In this document: positions 26,134-34,409 of the stretch, piece by piece
Position numbering within the stretch: the first letter of the stretch is position 1
How the letters are laid out: each line of letters opens with the position of its first letter
From: Streptomyces sp. NBC_00289
GTDB lineage: Bacteria > Actinomycetota > Actinomycetes > Streptomycetales > Streptomycetaceae
Length of the DNA: 64,000 bases
Reading direction: 5' to 3'
Assembly (NCBI RefSeq): GCF_041435115.1
Contig: NZ_CP108046.1
Span: 1,116,001 to 1,180,000, forward strand
Translations under genes and position numbers: made by a program
Notes under the pieces: model-generated
What the model saw: only the letters and a program-made list of their open reading frames with translations
Databases searched by the model: none
Told to the model about the DNA's origin: nothing

Positions 26134-27048
26134 CTAGGCCGATGATTCGGCGGACCGGCCGGGCCATCGGGTGAAACGGCGCAGTCCCCGCCGTGTGGGC
26201 TTGAGGGGCTTGTCCTCGGGGGCGAGCGGCCCCTGGCCTGCGGTCAGGGCCGGTGCCGCGGCCGAGGGCGGCATCGACCGCCCGCCCTGTTCGAGCCGGC
26301 TCCGGACGGCCTGGGCCATGGCCTGGTGGGACGGTTCCAGCAGCAGACCCTCCGCGGACAGCCGCTCCCACATGTGCAGCAGCTCCTGTCCCCGGGTGGC
26401 CACCTGCCTCTCGTCCATCAGCCGCTGCCACGCCGCGGTGGCGCGCGCCACATCGGGCGCCGCCCGGTTCAGGTCGGTGCGGGAGCGGATGCGCGCGACG
26501 GTCAGCGCGAGGGTGATGGAGAGCGTGTAGTCGCTGCGCAGATAGGCGAGGTACGCCTCGATCGCCCGTGCCTCCAGCGAGAGTTCGTCCTCCGCGCCCC
26601 TGCGCAGCGTGAGGTGTTCCCGCAGCGCGCTGGCGAGGACGAACGCGGCGTGGAGCTCCTCGTGCTGCGCGTGCTGGATGATGCGCTCGACGCGGGCGAG
26701 CGGAGGGAACGCCTCCTCTTCCGCGGCGGTGCGCTCGAGCCCTGGCGGCAGGTCGTCCTCGTCGGCGATGGTCCGGCTCGACCCGTCGGGATACACGCGC
26801 AGGCGTGCCACCTGCTGCGCGGTGCGGTCGATGACCGTGGCCGCCACCGGGGCCCCCAGGGTGCGGGCGAACATGGCGACGGCGTCGAGAATCGCCTCGT
26901 TGGGCTGCCGTCTGCCGCCCATCTCCAGCAGATGGCCGTTGACCACCGTCGACCCGTCCTCGGCCACGTAGGCGTCGAGACGGATCAGCGGCGGTGCGCT
27001 GAGCGCGGGCAGGCGCCCCTCGTCACGGGGTGTCAGCGAGTGGGACAT
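26134..27048 (-). CDS. hypothetical protein coupled to the NlpC/P60 peptidase gene
   Basis: A 304-residue protein with no signal peptide. The N-terminal half (PLIRLDAYVAEDGSTVVNGH, then APVAATVIDRTAQQVARLRV) looks like an alpha/beta domain. The middle is helical and charged (ARVERIIQHAQHEELHAAF, then SLEARAIEAYLAYLRSDYT). The C-terminal 45 residues are Pro/Lys/Arg-rich and probably disordered. ATG 27048 lies 4 bases after the stop of the secreted peptidase gene, so the two are translationally coupled. I do not recognise the family; coupling suggests a cytoplasmic partner in envelope or secretion work. Confidence 0.7.
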   Translation of the reverse strand: MSHSLTPRDEGRLPALSAPPLIRLDAYVAEDGSTVVNGHLLEMGGRRQPNEAILDAVAMFARTLGAPVAATVIDRTAQQVARLRVYPDGSSRTIADEDDLPPGLERTAAEEEAFPPLARVERIIQHAQHEELHAAFVLASALREHLTLRRGAEDELSLEARAIEAYLAYLRSDYTLSITLALTVARIRSRTDLNRAAPDVARATAAWQRLMDERQVATRGQELLHMWERLSAEGLLLEPSHQAMAQAVRSRLEQGGRSMPPSAAAPALTAGQGPLAPEDKPLKPTRRGLRRFTRWPGRSAESSA

Positions 27049-27052
27049 CCGG

Positions 27053-28144
27053 TCAGACTCCAGGTCGGACGACACCGAGAATGGACATGGAGGCGGCCGG
27101 CGCGGTCGTGACCGTGCGTCCGGGCCGTGGGGCGTGGACGATCTGCCCACCCCCGATGTACATGCCCACGTGCGTGGCGTCGCTGTAGTAGATGATCAGG
27201 TCTCCGGGCTGCGCGGACGCCAGGCCGACCCGGGTCAGTCCCTGCCACTGCGCCTGCGACGTACGGGGTATGGGGTGACCGGCCGCCGCCCACGCCGCGG
27301 AGGTGAGTCCCGAGCAGTCGTACGAGGAGGGGCCCACGGCGCCCCACACGTACGGTTTGCCGATCTGCGCCATCGCGAAGTCGACGGCCTTCCCGGCCGC
27401 TCCGCTCGCCTTCGTCCCGCTGCCGCCCGCGCCGGTCCCGGTCGAGGTACCGCCGCCGCCCGCGCCGGTGCCTGTCCACTTGGACCTGGCCTCCTTCGCC
27501 TTTTCCTTCTCCAACTGGGCCAGCTTACGGGTCTGTTCCTTCTCAAGCCCCGACTCGATCTGCTCGGCCTCGGCGATCTTCACCTCGATCTTCTGCTTCG
27601 CCTCGGCTTTGTCCGCGCGGCTGCTGTTCAGCTCCCGCAGCTCCTTCGCGGCGGTGTCGGTCTGCCGGCTCAGCTGCGCGCGGGCGGTTTGCTGGGTTTC
27701 TGAGACGTTGACCAGGCTCCGCAGGGCCTGTCGGGCCTGGGATGCCTCGTCCAGGGCCTGGTCGGGGTGGTCGCCGAGCAGCAACTGAATGCCCGTGGCG
27801 GCGAGATCGCCCCCGCGGTACTGCGTCCGGGCGGCCGCCCCCGCGAGGTCGTGCAGATCGTCCACCCGGCTCTCGGCGCGGGCCAGGCCCTTCTTGAGCG
27901 ACGTCAGCCGCTTCTCCTGCTTGGCCGCCTTCTCGTCCGCGGCGTTGTACGCCTCGGTGGCCACCTCCGCCTCGCGGTAGAGGCCGTCCAGTTCGGCGCG
28001 GATGTCCTCGATCGACTTGTCGCCCTGCGGGTCGGGTTCGCTCGGCGTCGCGTAACTCGGCCCAGGTATCAGGGCGATCGCTAAGAGGAGGGTTGCCGTG
28101 GTGACCCGACTCCGCAGCCGTCGGCCGCCGGTCGACACGTTCAT
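27053..28144 (-). CDS. secreted NlpC/P60 (C40) peptidoglycan endopeptidase
   Basis: A 363-residue RipA/Cwl-type hydrolase. It has a signal peptide (about residues 1-32, with VTTATLLLAIALIPGP as core), a long coiled coil (about 45-220, rich in Ala, Glu, Lys and Gln), a Gly/Thr linker (TGAGGGGTSTGTGAGG) and the catalytic domain (about 250-363). Catalytic Cys lies in SYDCSGLT, His in ATHVGMYIGGG and the third polar residue in IVHAPRPG. It should cleave D-gamma-Glu-mDAP-type bonds in peptidoglycan stems. The coiled coil usually masks the active site. Start ATG 28144 lies behind GGAG. First gene of a two-gene operon. Confidence 0.92.
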   Translation of the reverse strand: MNVSTGGRRLRSRVTTATLLLAIALIPGPSYATPSEPDPQGDKSIEDIRAELDGLYREAEVATEAYNAADEKAAKQEKRLTSLKKGLARAESRVDDLHDLAGAAARTQYRGGDLAATGIQLLLGDHPDQALDEASQARQALRSLVNVSETQQTARAQLSRQTDTAAKELRELNSSRADKAEAKQKIEVKIAEAEQIESGLEKEQTRKLAQLEKEKAKEARSKWTGTGAGGGGTSTGTGAGGSGTKASGAAGKAVDFAMAQIGKPYVWGAVGPSSYDCSGLTSAAWAAAGHPIPRTSQAQWQGLTRVGLASAQPGDLIIYYSDATHVGMYIGGGQIVHAPRPGRTVTTAPAASMSILGVVRPGV

Positions 28145-28550
28145 GAGCGCTCCACTTTCAGAGGTCGCGTGCATGCGGCTCGGATGGACGACCTGCCCAT
28201 CGCCGTCGCCACCGCGATGTGTACGGAGGACCGTTCAAGTCTCGAACACACTACCGTCACACGAACGGCTGACCCCACTAGGCCCGCGCGTGTCAACCTG
28301 CGCGCAGGCAACTTCTTCACCGCCGCGACGAGGAGCGGGCGTTGGTGCCGGTGCCGGCCTGCGGGTGGCCTGTTCTTGGCCACCCGCAGACGTCCTCAAC
28401 TCCGGCGGCGACTCCGCCCTCGACGGCTGAAAATCGATTCGTTCGTGCTCGCCTCGTCAGGTACGGTCGCGTGATTGTTTTCTGCCGGGGAGCCCACGAG
28501 GTACGCGCGTGGTCCCCCCGCGGTTCCCAGGCTGAAAGTGGGTTTCGTCC
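28145..28550. other. divergent intergenic region with a hairpin
   Basis: About 400 bases between the peptidase (minus) and a VOC gene (plus). Apart from the hairpin at 28359-28389 I see no gene. Promoters for both flanking genes must lie here; an AT-richer stretch occurs at about 28230-28265. Confidence 0.45.
28359..28389. terminator. hairpin in a divergent promoter region
   Basis: CTGCGGGTGGCC at 28359-28370 pairs perfectly with GGCCACCCGCAG at 28378-28389 (12 bp, loop TGTTCTT). It looks like a terminator, although neither neighbouring gene ends here. Confidence 0.5.
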
Positions 28551-28931
28551 ATGGCATGTCGTATCGGTGAGCTCGTGCTCGGTTGCCGCGACCCTGAGGT
28601 GCTGGCGCGGTTCTGGTGCGAGGTCCTGGACTTCGTCGTGCTCGATCGCGAGGACGACGGCTCGATGGAGATCGGGCCGCGCGAAGGGTTCGGCGGTCCA
28701 CAGCCGACGATCTTCCTCAGTCGCAGGGACGAGCCGGAGAAGGGGAAATCCCGGCTGCACATCGACGTCAATGCCACCGACCGCGATCAGGACGCCGAGC
28801 TCGAACGCCTTCTGCAGCTTGGTGCTCGCCCGGCGGACATCGGTCAGACCGGGGACGAGCAGTGGCATGTCCTGGCCGACCCCGAAGGCAACGAGTTCTG
28901 CCTGCTCAAGGCCCGCCTCGCCCCACTCTGA
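28551..28931 (+). CDS. VOC-family (glyoxalase-like) protein
   Basis: A 126-residue single-domain VOC protein. It opens RIGELVLGCRDPEVLARFWC, continues KSRLHIDVNATDRDQDAEL, then LVLADPEGNEFC-like text (HVLADPEGNEFCLLKA). It belongs to the same Glyoxalase_6-like type as the proteins at 2841 and 35154. ATG start. Single gene, convergent with the DHFR-like gene. Function unknown beyond the fold. Confidence 0.85.
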   Translation: MACRIGELVLGCRDPEVLARFWCEVLDFVVLDREDDGSMEIGPREGFGGPQPTIFLSRRDEPEKGKSRLHIDVNATDRDQDAELERLLQLGARPADIGQTGDEQWHVLADPEGNEFCLLKARLAPL

Positions 28932-29119
28932 CGCTCACCGGTCACGCCTCCGCACCGGGCCCGTAGGGTCTGCCGAGAAGCCAGCGGGCACGCGGCCGGA
29001 ACTGCTACGGGCGTTGCCCCTTCCGCCCCACTCGATGAGGCAACGAGCCACTGCGCACGACCTGTCGGTGATCTTCGGCTGGTTCGAGTTGCCGACGATC
29101 CGCCGCGGATCCGTACAGG

Positions 29120-29695
29120 TCAGTGGAGGGTGGGTCGGTAGATGAGCTCCTGGATGTGGCCGTCGAGCGTCCGGTTCTCGACCAGCTCCAGGTCGAAGTC
29201 GGCCGCGCCCTGGAAGATCGCGTCCAGCCCGGTCTGACCGGTGATGACAGGGAAGAGCGTCACCTGCAAGCGGTCGACCAGGCCCGCGGCCATCAGCGCC
29301 CGGTTCAACGACAGACTGCCGTGCGAACGCAACGGCACCTCGGACTCCTCCTTGAGCCGGGCGACCACGTCGACGGCGTCACCGCTCACGACGGTCGCGT
29401 CCGGCCAGTCGAGGGGGCCCTTCAGCGTCGTCGACACCACCGTTGCCGGCAGGCTCCTCATCCGAGTCACCCATGCGTCCCGCACATCGGACTCCTCGGT
29501 GCTCGAGGCCAGCATTCGCGCGAACGCCCGATACGTGTTGGCCCCCATCACCATCCGCTGTTCCGGGCTGTACAGGGACAGGCGGTGGTCGAGCAGTTCG
29601 GGGCCTTGTTTACCCCAGTATCCGGTCCAGTTGGCGCTGGCGGCGCCGAAGCCGTCGAGGCTGGAGAAGACGTCGAAGGTGTAGGTAGCGGTCAT
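29120..29695 (-). CDS. dihydrofolate-reductase-family (RibD C-terminal-like) protein
   Basis: A 191-residue protein of the stand-alone RibD_C/DHFR-like family. It has YTFDVFSSLDGFGAASANW at the N-terminus, then VMGANTYRAFARML, and LVDRLQVTLFPVITGQTG near the C-terminus. Members are NADPH-dependent reductases of mostly unknown substrate; it is not the folate enzyme. ATG 29695 lies behind GAGGAG. Monocistronic. Confidence 0.87.
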   Translation of the reverse strand: MTATYTFDVFSSLDGFGAASANWTGYWGKQGPELLDHRLSLYSPEQRMVMGANTYRAFARMLASSTEESDVRDAWVTRMRSLPATVVSTTLKGPLDWPDATVVSGDAVDVVARLKEESEVPLRSHGSLSLNRALMAAGLVDRLQVTLFPVITGQTGLDAIFQGAADFDLELVENRTLDGHIQELIYRPTLH

Positions 29696-29983
29696 GTCGT
29701 TCTCCTCGAGTGGGATTGATGGGTGTGGGTACAGAACCGGCGACCTTGTACGGGTGGTGGGCTTCGGCAGCCGTCGCACCCAGTAGACCCAGCGCGCTCT
29801 CGAAACTCATCGCCATGCCGACCACAAGGGGCCCCGACCACCCGAATGGCATGTGCTCAATGATCGACGGCGCGAGACAGCGACGGCGGCGAGCTCTCGC
29901 GCACGGTCCACAGGGGCATCCGGACAGCGCTGCTCAGGGCCCGACCTCCTGATCAAGAAGGCCCAGTAGGTGGCGGACGGACC

Positions 29984-30505
29984 TCAGCTCCTCACGGCTT
30001 CCGCGATCCGCAGGGCGGCCTGGGCGGGCGTGAGGTGCGTGGTGTCGACGACCTCGGCCTCGTCGTGCAGCCACGCGCGGGCCGCCTCGGCGTACGGCTC
30101 GAGGTATGCGAGACGGAACTGGGACGGGCCAAGAACAGTGTCCCCCTCGATACGTCCGCGGAGGGTCTCCTGGTCCGCGTGGAGGACGAAGTGCCGTACC
30201 GGGATGGCGTGTTGGGCGAGGCCCGTGCTGATCTCGCGCCAGTACCGCTCGACCAGGACGGTCATGGGCATCACCAGAGTGCCGCCGGTGTAGTCGAGTA
30301 CGTGGCGGGCGGTCTCGACGACGAGCGGCCGCCACGGCGGCCAGTGCTGGAAGTTGTCCGTCCCGGGCAACCCCGGCGTGATGTCCATGAGCGTCTCGCC
30401 GACCTTCTCGGCATCGAACACCCGTGAATCCGGGATCAGTTGCTGCACGAGCGCACTGGTCGTCGTCTTGCCTGCGCCGTGGGTGCCGTTGAGCCATACG
30501 ATCAT
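29984..30505 (-). CDS. TmrB-like P-loop ATPase/kinase
   Basis: A 173-residue P-loop protein. MIVWLNGTHGAGKTTTSALV carries Walker A; VFDAEKVGETLMDI, NFQHWPPWRPLVVE and RHFVLHADQETLRGRI follow. This pattern is that of the TmrB-related AAA/kinase family; Bacillus TmrB gives tunicamycin resistance, but most actinobacterial members are untested. I start at ATG 30505, since the residues encoded upstream look non-coding. Small-molecule phosphorylation, for example of an antibiotic, is possible but unproven. Confidence 0.8.
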   Translation of the reverse strand: MIVWLNGTHGAGKTTTSALVQQLIPDSRVFDAEKVGETLMDITPGLPGTDNFQHWPPWRPLVVETARHVLDYTGGTLVMPMTVLVERYWREISTGLAQHAIPVRHFVLHADQETLRGRIEGDTVLGPSQFRLAYLEPYAEAARAWLHDEAEVVDTTHLTPAQAALRIAEAVRS

Positions 30506-30774
30506 GGGACGCGATGCTAACGCCGTGCGCGCCGCGGGAGCGGCAGGCCGGAAATCCGGTACGGCTTCGGCGATTCCCCGGATGATGCCCACCCGGCGTG
30601 GGCGCGAAGCCGGTCCCCACCCTCGCCGATCAGGGGAGGATGTCCGCAGCCCGCACAAGCCGGCGGCAGACGATCCGGGAGCATGGTCGACAGCCCCGGC
30701 CCGGACGTTCCCGAAACTGTTGCTTGATCAGGTAGGGCCCACGAGCACACATGTGGCGGGGATCACGTGAGGGA

Positions 30775-30803
30775 GAAAACCTGCGGCCCGGCTCGGGCGT
30801 CTA
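30775..30803 (+). promoter_or_regulatory. probable ECF-type, leaderless promoter of the sigma factor operon
   Basis: GAAAAC at 30775-30780 and CGTCTA at 30798-30803, spaced by 17 bases, fit the -35 (AAC core) and -10 (CGTC) pattern of ECF promoters. The GTG start of the sigma factor lies 6 bases after the -10 box, so transcription would begin at or next to the start codon and give a leaderless message. This suggests autoregulation. Confidence 0.45.
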
Positions 30804-30809
30804 GCCGGT

Positions 30810-31370
30810 GTGAGATCAATCAGGGCACCGCTGCACGAGCTGGACGAGGAACGTCTCGTCCGACTGGTGGCGAAGGGCGACCGTGCCGCGTTCGAAGAGT
30901 TGTACCGGCGTACGTCGCCGTGGATGGCGGTGCGACTGCGCCGCCGTTGTGTCGACGACCAGATCGTCGCGGAGGTCATGCAGGAGACCTACTTGGCGGT
31001 GTGGCGGGCGGCGGGTGCGTTCGCCGAGGCCGCGGTCGGAGGTTCGGCCACTGGTTGGCTGTGGACGATCGCGGCGCGCCGCCTCGTCGACGCGTTCCGG
31101 CGCAGGGCTCACCACGCGGAGCCGCCGCCGGCCGCCGCTGTGCCCGACCTGGCGCCCGCCGCAGAGGAGGAGGCGCTCGCGGCGACCGTCGGCGGTGATG
31201 TCGGTGACGCGCTGCGGTGCCTCGCGCCGGAGTTGAGACAGGTACTGCAGGCCATGGTGCTCGACGGGCTGTCCGTCCGGGAGACCGCGGTCCTGCTCGG
31301 GCTGCCCGAGGGCACGGTCAAGACCCGTGCTCGGCGGGCCCGGATCGCGATGCGGAGGGCGCTGGCGTGA
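30810..31370 (+). CDS. ECF-family RNA polymerase sigma factor
   Basis: A 186-residue sigma factor with only regions 2 and 4. Region 2 runs DRAAFEELYRRTSPWMAVRL through QETYLAVWRAAGAF and ATGWLWTIAARRLVDAFRRR. Region 4 is LRCLAPELRQVLQAMVLDG then LSVRETAVLLGLPEGTVKTR. GTG start with no visible ribosome-binding site, consistent with leaderless translation. Its stop overlaps the anti-sigma gene (GTGA). It heads a five-gene operon and probably recognises its own promoter. Confidence 0.93.
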   Translation: MRSIRAPLHELDEERLVRLVAKGDRAAFEELYRRTSPWMAVRLRRRCVDDQIVAEVMQETYLAVWRAAGAFAEAAVGGSATGWLWTIAARRLVDAFRRRAHHAEPPPAAAVPDLAPAAEEEALAATVGGDVGDALRCLAPELRQVLQAMVLDGLSVRETAVLLGLPEGTVKTRARRARIAMRRALA

Positions 31371-32185
31371 GTGGGGAACATGCGTCGATGCGGACCATCG
31401 AGGGTTACGCGCGCGGTGGCGCGGATCTCGCCGCCGACGAGGTGTGGGCCGTGGAGGCTCACCTGGAGACGTGCCGGGTGTGCCGTGACCGGCTGTCTGC
31501 CGCTGTCGGTGCCGAGGTGCCCGTGGTGGCGTCGCTGGTGGACACCGTCTGGTCAGCCCTCGAACCGCGGTTGACGGTCACCGCCATGATGCCGCGCGGA
31601 CGGCGCTGGTCGGCGCGGCTGTCGAGGTGGATGACGCCCTCGATGGTGCCGTGGCTGGCCATGGTCGTGGGAGTGACGTTGCTGGCCCTGTTGTTCGACC
31701 TGGTCGACACCGGCTCCGGTGAGGTGTCGCTGGTGCTGCTGTTCGCACCGGTCCTGCCCGTGCTCGGCGTCGCGGCGTCGTGGTCGCGTGGTCTGGACCC
31801 GGCGTACGAACTGACGGCCTCGGTACCCCGGGCCGGGCTCTATCTGGTGCTGCGGCGGACAGCGTCCGTGCTCGGCGTGGTCGTCCCCGGGCTGCTGGTG
31901 GGTGGCTGGATGACGGGGGTGATGGTGGCTCAGTGGCTGCTGCCCTGTCTGGCCTTCACGGCGGCGACGCTGGCGCTCGGCGGGGTTGTCGGTGTGACGC
32001 GCGCCGCCGTCGTGCTGGCCGCGGTGTGGGCCGGGGTGGTCGTGGCGCCGACCCTGGCCACCAGCCGTACGACGTTCGCCCTGCGGACGGCCGGTCTGCC
32101 CGCGTGGGGGCTGGTCCTCGCACTCGGCATCGGTGTCGTGATCGCCCGCAGAGGCGCGTACTCCGTGCTGGGAGCCCATCGATGA
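31367..32185 (+). CDS. membrane-anchored zinc-finger (ZAS) anti-sigma factor
   Basis: A 272-residue protein. The cytoplasmic N-terminus carries the ZAS/zf-HC2 motif H-x3-C-x2-C (HLETCRVCRDRL, about residue 32), which binds and silences the ECF sigma factor. About six membrane helices follow (residues 95-265), far more than the single helix of most anti-sigma factors, so the membrane part may be the sensor or part of the transporter. The GTG start overlaps the sigma stop by 4 bases, and its stop overlaps the next gene by 4 bases. Confidence 0.85.
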   Translation: MSGEHASMRTIEGYARGGADLAADEVWAVEAHLETCRVCRDRLSAAVGAEVPVVASLVDTVWSALEPRLTVTAMMPRGRRWSARLSRWMTPSMVPWLAMVVGVTLLALLFDLVDTGSGEVSLVLLFAPVLPVLGVAASWSRGLDPAYELTASVPRAGLYLVLRRTASVLGVVVPGLLVGGWMTGVMVAQWLLPCLAFTAATLALGGVVGVTRAAVVLAAVWAGVVVAPTLATSRTTFALRTAGLPAWGLVLALGIGVVIARRGAYSVLGAHR

Positions 32186-33018
32186 CGAACAGAAAGGTGG
32201 AACACCACATGACGTCCGCGGTGAGCGCGGCCGACATCGCACCGACGGCCTACGCCTGGGAGATCCGGGCCAGCGGGCTGAAGGTACGGGTCGGCAGGAA
32301 ACGGATGGCCGTCGACGGCCTGGATCTGTCGCTGGGCACCGGCGTACATGGTCTCCTCGGCCCCAACGGGGCGGGGAAGACCACCCTCATCCGGGCGCTG
32401 GCCACCGTACTGCGCCCCACCGAGGGCACCCTGGAGATGCTCGGCGAGTCCGTGGGCGGTATGGGCGAGCATCGTGCGCTGCGCCGCCGGATCGGCTATC
32501 TGCCGCAGGAGTTCGGCTACTACAAGCGCTTCACGGTGCGCGAGTTCGTCGAGTACATGGCCTGGCTGAAGGAGGTGCCGAAGGCGCACATCCCCGCGGC
32601 GGTGCAGCGCGCCGTGGAGCGGGTGGGTCTGGCGGACCGCGCCGACGAGAAGATGAAGGCGCTGTCGGGCGGCATGGTGCGCAGGGTCGGTATCGCCCAG
32701 GCCATCGTCAACGACCCGTCGATCCTGTTGCTGGACGAGCCGACGGTAGGCCTGGACCCGGCGCAGCGGCTGCGCTTCCGCGAGCTGCTGCAGGAGCTGG
32801 GTACGGACACCTGCGTGCTCGTCTCGACCCATCTGGTGGAGGACGTCGCCGCCGCGTGCACCGACGTGGTGCTCTTCGCCGAGGGGCGGCTGGTCTTCCA
32901 GGGCACTCCGGACGAGCTGGCCGCGGCGGGCGGCCCCGAGCACGAGGGCGACAGCCCGCTGGAGCGCGGCTACTCGGCGCTGCTCCTCAAGCCCCGCCAG
33001 GAAGGGGGGACTTGGTGA
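32182..33018 (+). CDS. ABC transporter ATP-binding protein of the sigma-factor operon
   Basis: A 278-residue ATPase. Walker A is GPNGAGKTT, the signature is LSGGMVRRVGIAQA, Walker B is SILLLDEPTVGLDP, and the switch His is in VLVSTHLVEDV. ATG 32182 overlaps the anti-sigma stop (ATGA); ATG 32209 (MTSAVSAAD) behind AAGGTGG is an alternative. It overlaps the first membrane gene by 4 bases. The group is the CcmA/bacitracin-type export ATPases; the substrate is unknown. Confidence 0.93.
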   Translation: MTNRKVEHHMTSAVSAADIAPTAYAWEIRASGLKVRVGRKRMAVDGLDLSLGTGVHGLLGPNGAGKTTLIRALATVLRPTEGTLEMLGESVGGMGEHRALRRRIGYLPQEFGYYKRFTVREFVEYMAWLKEVPKAHIPAAVQRAVERVGLADRADEKMKALSGGMVRRVGIAQAIVNDPSILLLDEPTVGLDPAQRLRFRELLQELGTDTCVLVSTHLVEDVAAACTDVVLFAEGRLVFQGTPDELAAAGGPEHEGDSPLERGYSALLLKPRQEGGTW

Positions 33019-34409
33019 ACGTCCGCGTCCTGCGCATCGAGCTGAGGCGCTCCGTCGCCCCGTGGGCCGGGGCCGTGGTTCTGACGAGCGCCCTGGCGTT
33101 CCTGTACCTGGTGGACGCCGCGTGGTGGAGGGGCACCACGGCGTGGACGGCGCAGTGGACGTCCATGGCGATGTGGACCCGCGCCCTACTGTTCTACCTG
33201 TGGCCGCCGGCCGTGGGGCTCGGAGCGCTGCAGGGCCTGCGCGACCACCGGTCGAGGATGTCCGAGCTACTGACGAGCACGCCCAGGCCCGCCTGGCACC
33301 GCGCGGGCGCGCTGGCCGGCACGACGGCGATCACGCTGGCCTCGGCCTTTGGGCTCCTGGTCCTCGTGGGCGCGGTCCAGGTGCTCGGCAACACCGAGTA
33401 CACGCACCTCGGTTGGCTGCCGATCTCGCTGGTGGGGGCACTGTTCCTCGTCGCGGGGGCCGTGCTGGGCATGGGGGCCGGACGGGCCCTGCCGTCCGCG
33501 CTCACCCCGCCCGCGCTGGCCATGTGCGCCTTCGTGTTCACGGCGCTCATGCACATGTCGTTGGGCCGGACGGAGACGACCACGGCGATGGGGATCCCGA
33601 GCACGGAGCCGAACCGCATCTCCTTGCTGTCACCAGCGGTGGAGGAGGTGCGCGATGTGCTCGTCACGCTCTCCGCCCGCGTGCACGTCGGGCAGACGAT
33701 CTGGCTGCTCGGCATGGCCGCCACCGGCTTCGCGCTGCTGGTCGCCGCGACGCCGCGCGCCCGGCTGACCGCCCTCACGCCCGTCCTGGCGGGCGCGGTG
33801 ATCGCCCTGCTCGTCCTCCCCTCCGACCCTCGCCGGATGTATGTCCTCGACAAGACCGCCGCGGAGTTGGTGTGCGAGGGGCCGGTGTGCGTGGCCAGGA
33901 CGCACCAGTCACGGCTCGCCGACCTGGCGGGTCCCGGTCAGGAGGCGCTGCGCCTGCTGCACGGCGCCCTGGGCGGACAGGCGCCGGTCTCCGTGCGGGA
34001 GAACACCGCCGTACTGCCGGACGGCGCGATGCCGCGGTGGTCCCGCACGACCGTGCTCTTCGACTTCGACGACGACATCATCGCCGCCGCGAAGGGCCGG
34101 GAGCTGACGTGGGCCCTGATCGCCAAGGGCATGGTGCCGGGGTGCACTCCCGTCGGCTGGAGCGGCTCGGGAGACGGCGTCGCGCAGACCGTCGCGGCGG
34201 GCTGGGTCCTCGGGGACCTCAAATCCCTGCCCGGCACACAGTCGGCAGGTCTGGGCCGCGAGGTCGACGCCGAGGCCCGCCCGATATGGGCGAAACTCAG
34301 GACGCTGCCGCGGGCCGAACAGCTCTCACGGATCAACGCCATGCGCGCCGCGGCGCTCTCCTGCGAGGGCGACGTGTACGACGCGCTGAAAGGCGGTGCG
34401 TCCCGGTGA
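33015..34409 (+). CDS. ABC-2-like membrane protein with large extracytoplasmic C-terminal domain
   Basis: A 464-residue protein. The first 280 residues hold about six membrane helices (for example LGALQGLRDHRSRMSELLTS marks the loop between helices 2 and 3). The last 180 residues form a soluble domain with four Cys residues (LVCEGPVCVARTH; GCTPVGW; ALSCEGD) that may make disulfides outside the membrane. GTG 33015 overlaps the ATPase stop. It should be the permease partner; the Cys-containing domain, similar in style to DUF7224-type tails, may be the substrate- or signal-binding part. Confidence 0.78.
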   Translation: MNVRVLRIELRRSVAPWAGAVVLTSALAFLYLVDAAWWRGTTAWTAQWTSMAMWTRALLFYLWPPAVGLGALQGLRDHRSRMSELLTSTPRPAWHRAGALAGTTAITLASAFGLLVLVGAVQVLGNTEYTHLGWLPISLVGALFLVAGAVLGMGAGRALPSALTPPALAMCAFVFTALMHMSLGRTETTTAMGIPSTEPNRISLLSPAVEEVRDVLVTLSARVHVGQTIWLLGMAATGFALLVAATPRARLTALTPVLAGAVIALLVLPSDPRRMYVLDKTAAELVCEGPVCVARTHQSRLADLAGPGQEALRLLHGALGGQAPVSVRENTAVLPDGAMPRWSRTTVLFDFDDDIIAAAKGRELTWALIAKGMVPGCTPVGWSGSGDGVAQTVAAGWVLGDLKSLPGTQSAGLGREVDAEARPIWAKLRTLPRAEQLSRINAMRAAALSCEGDVYDALKGGASR

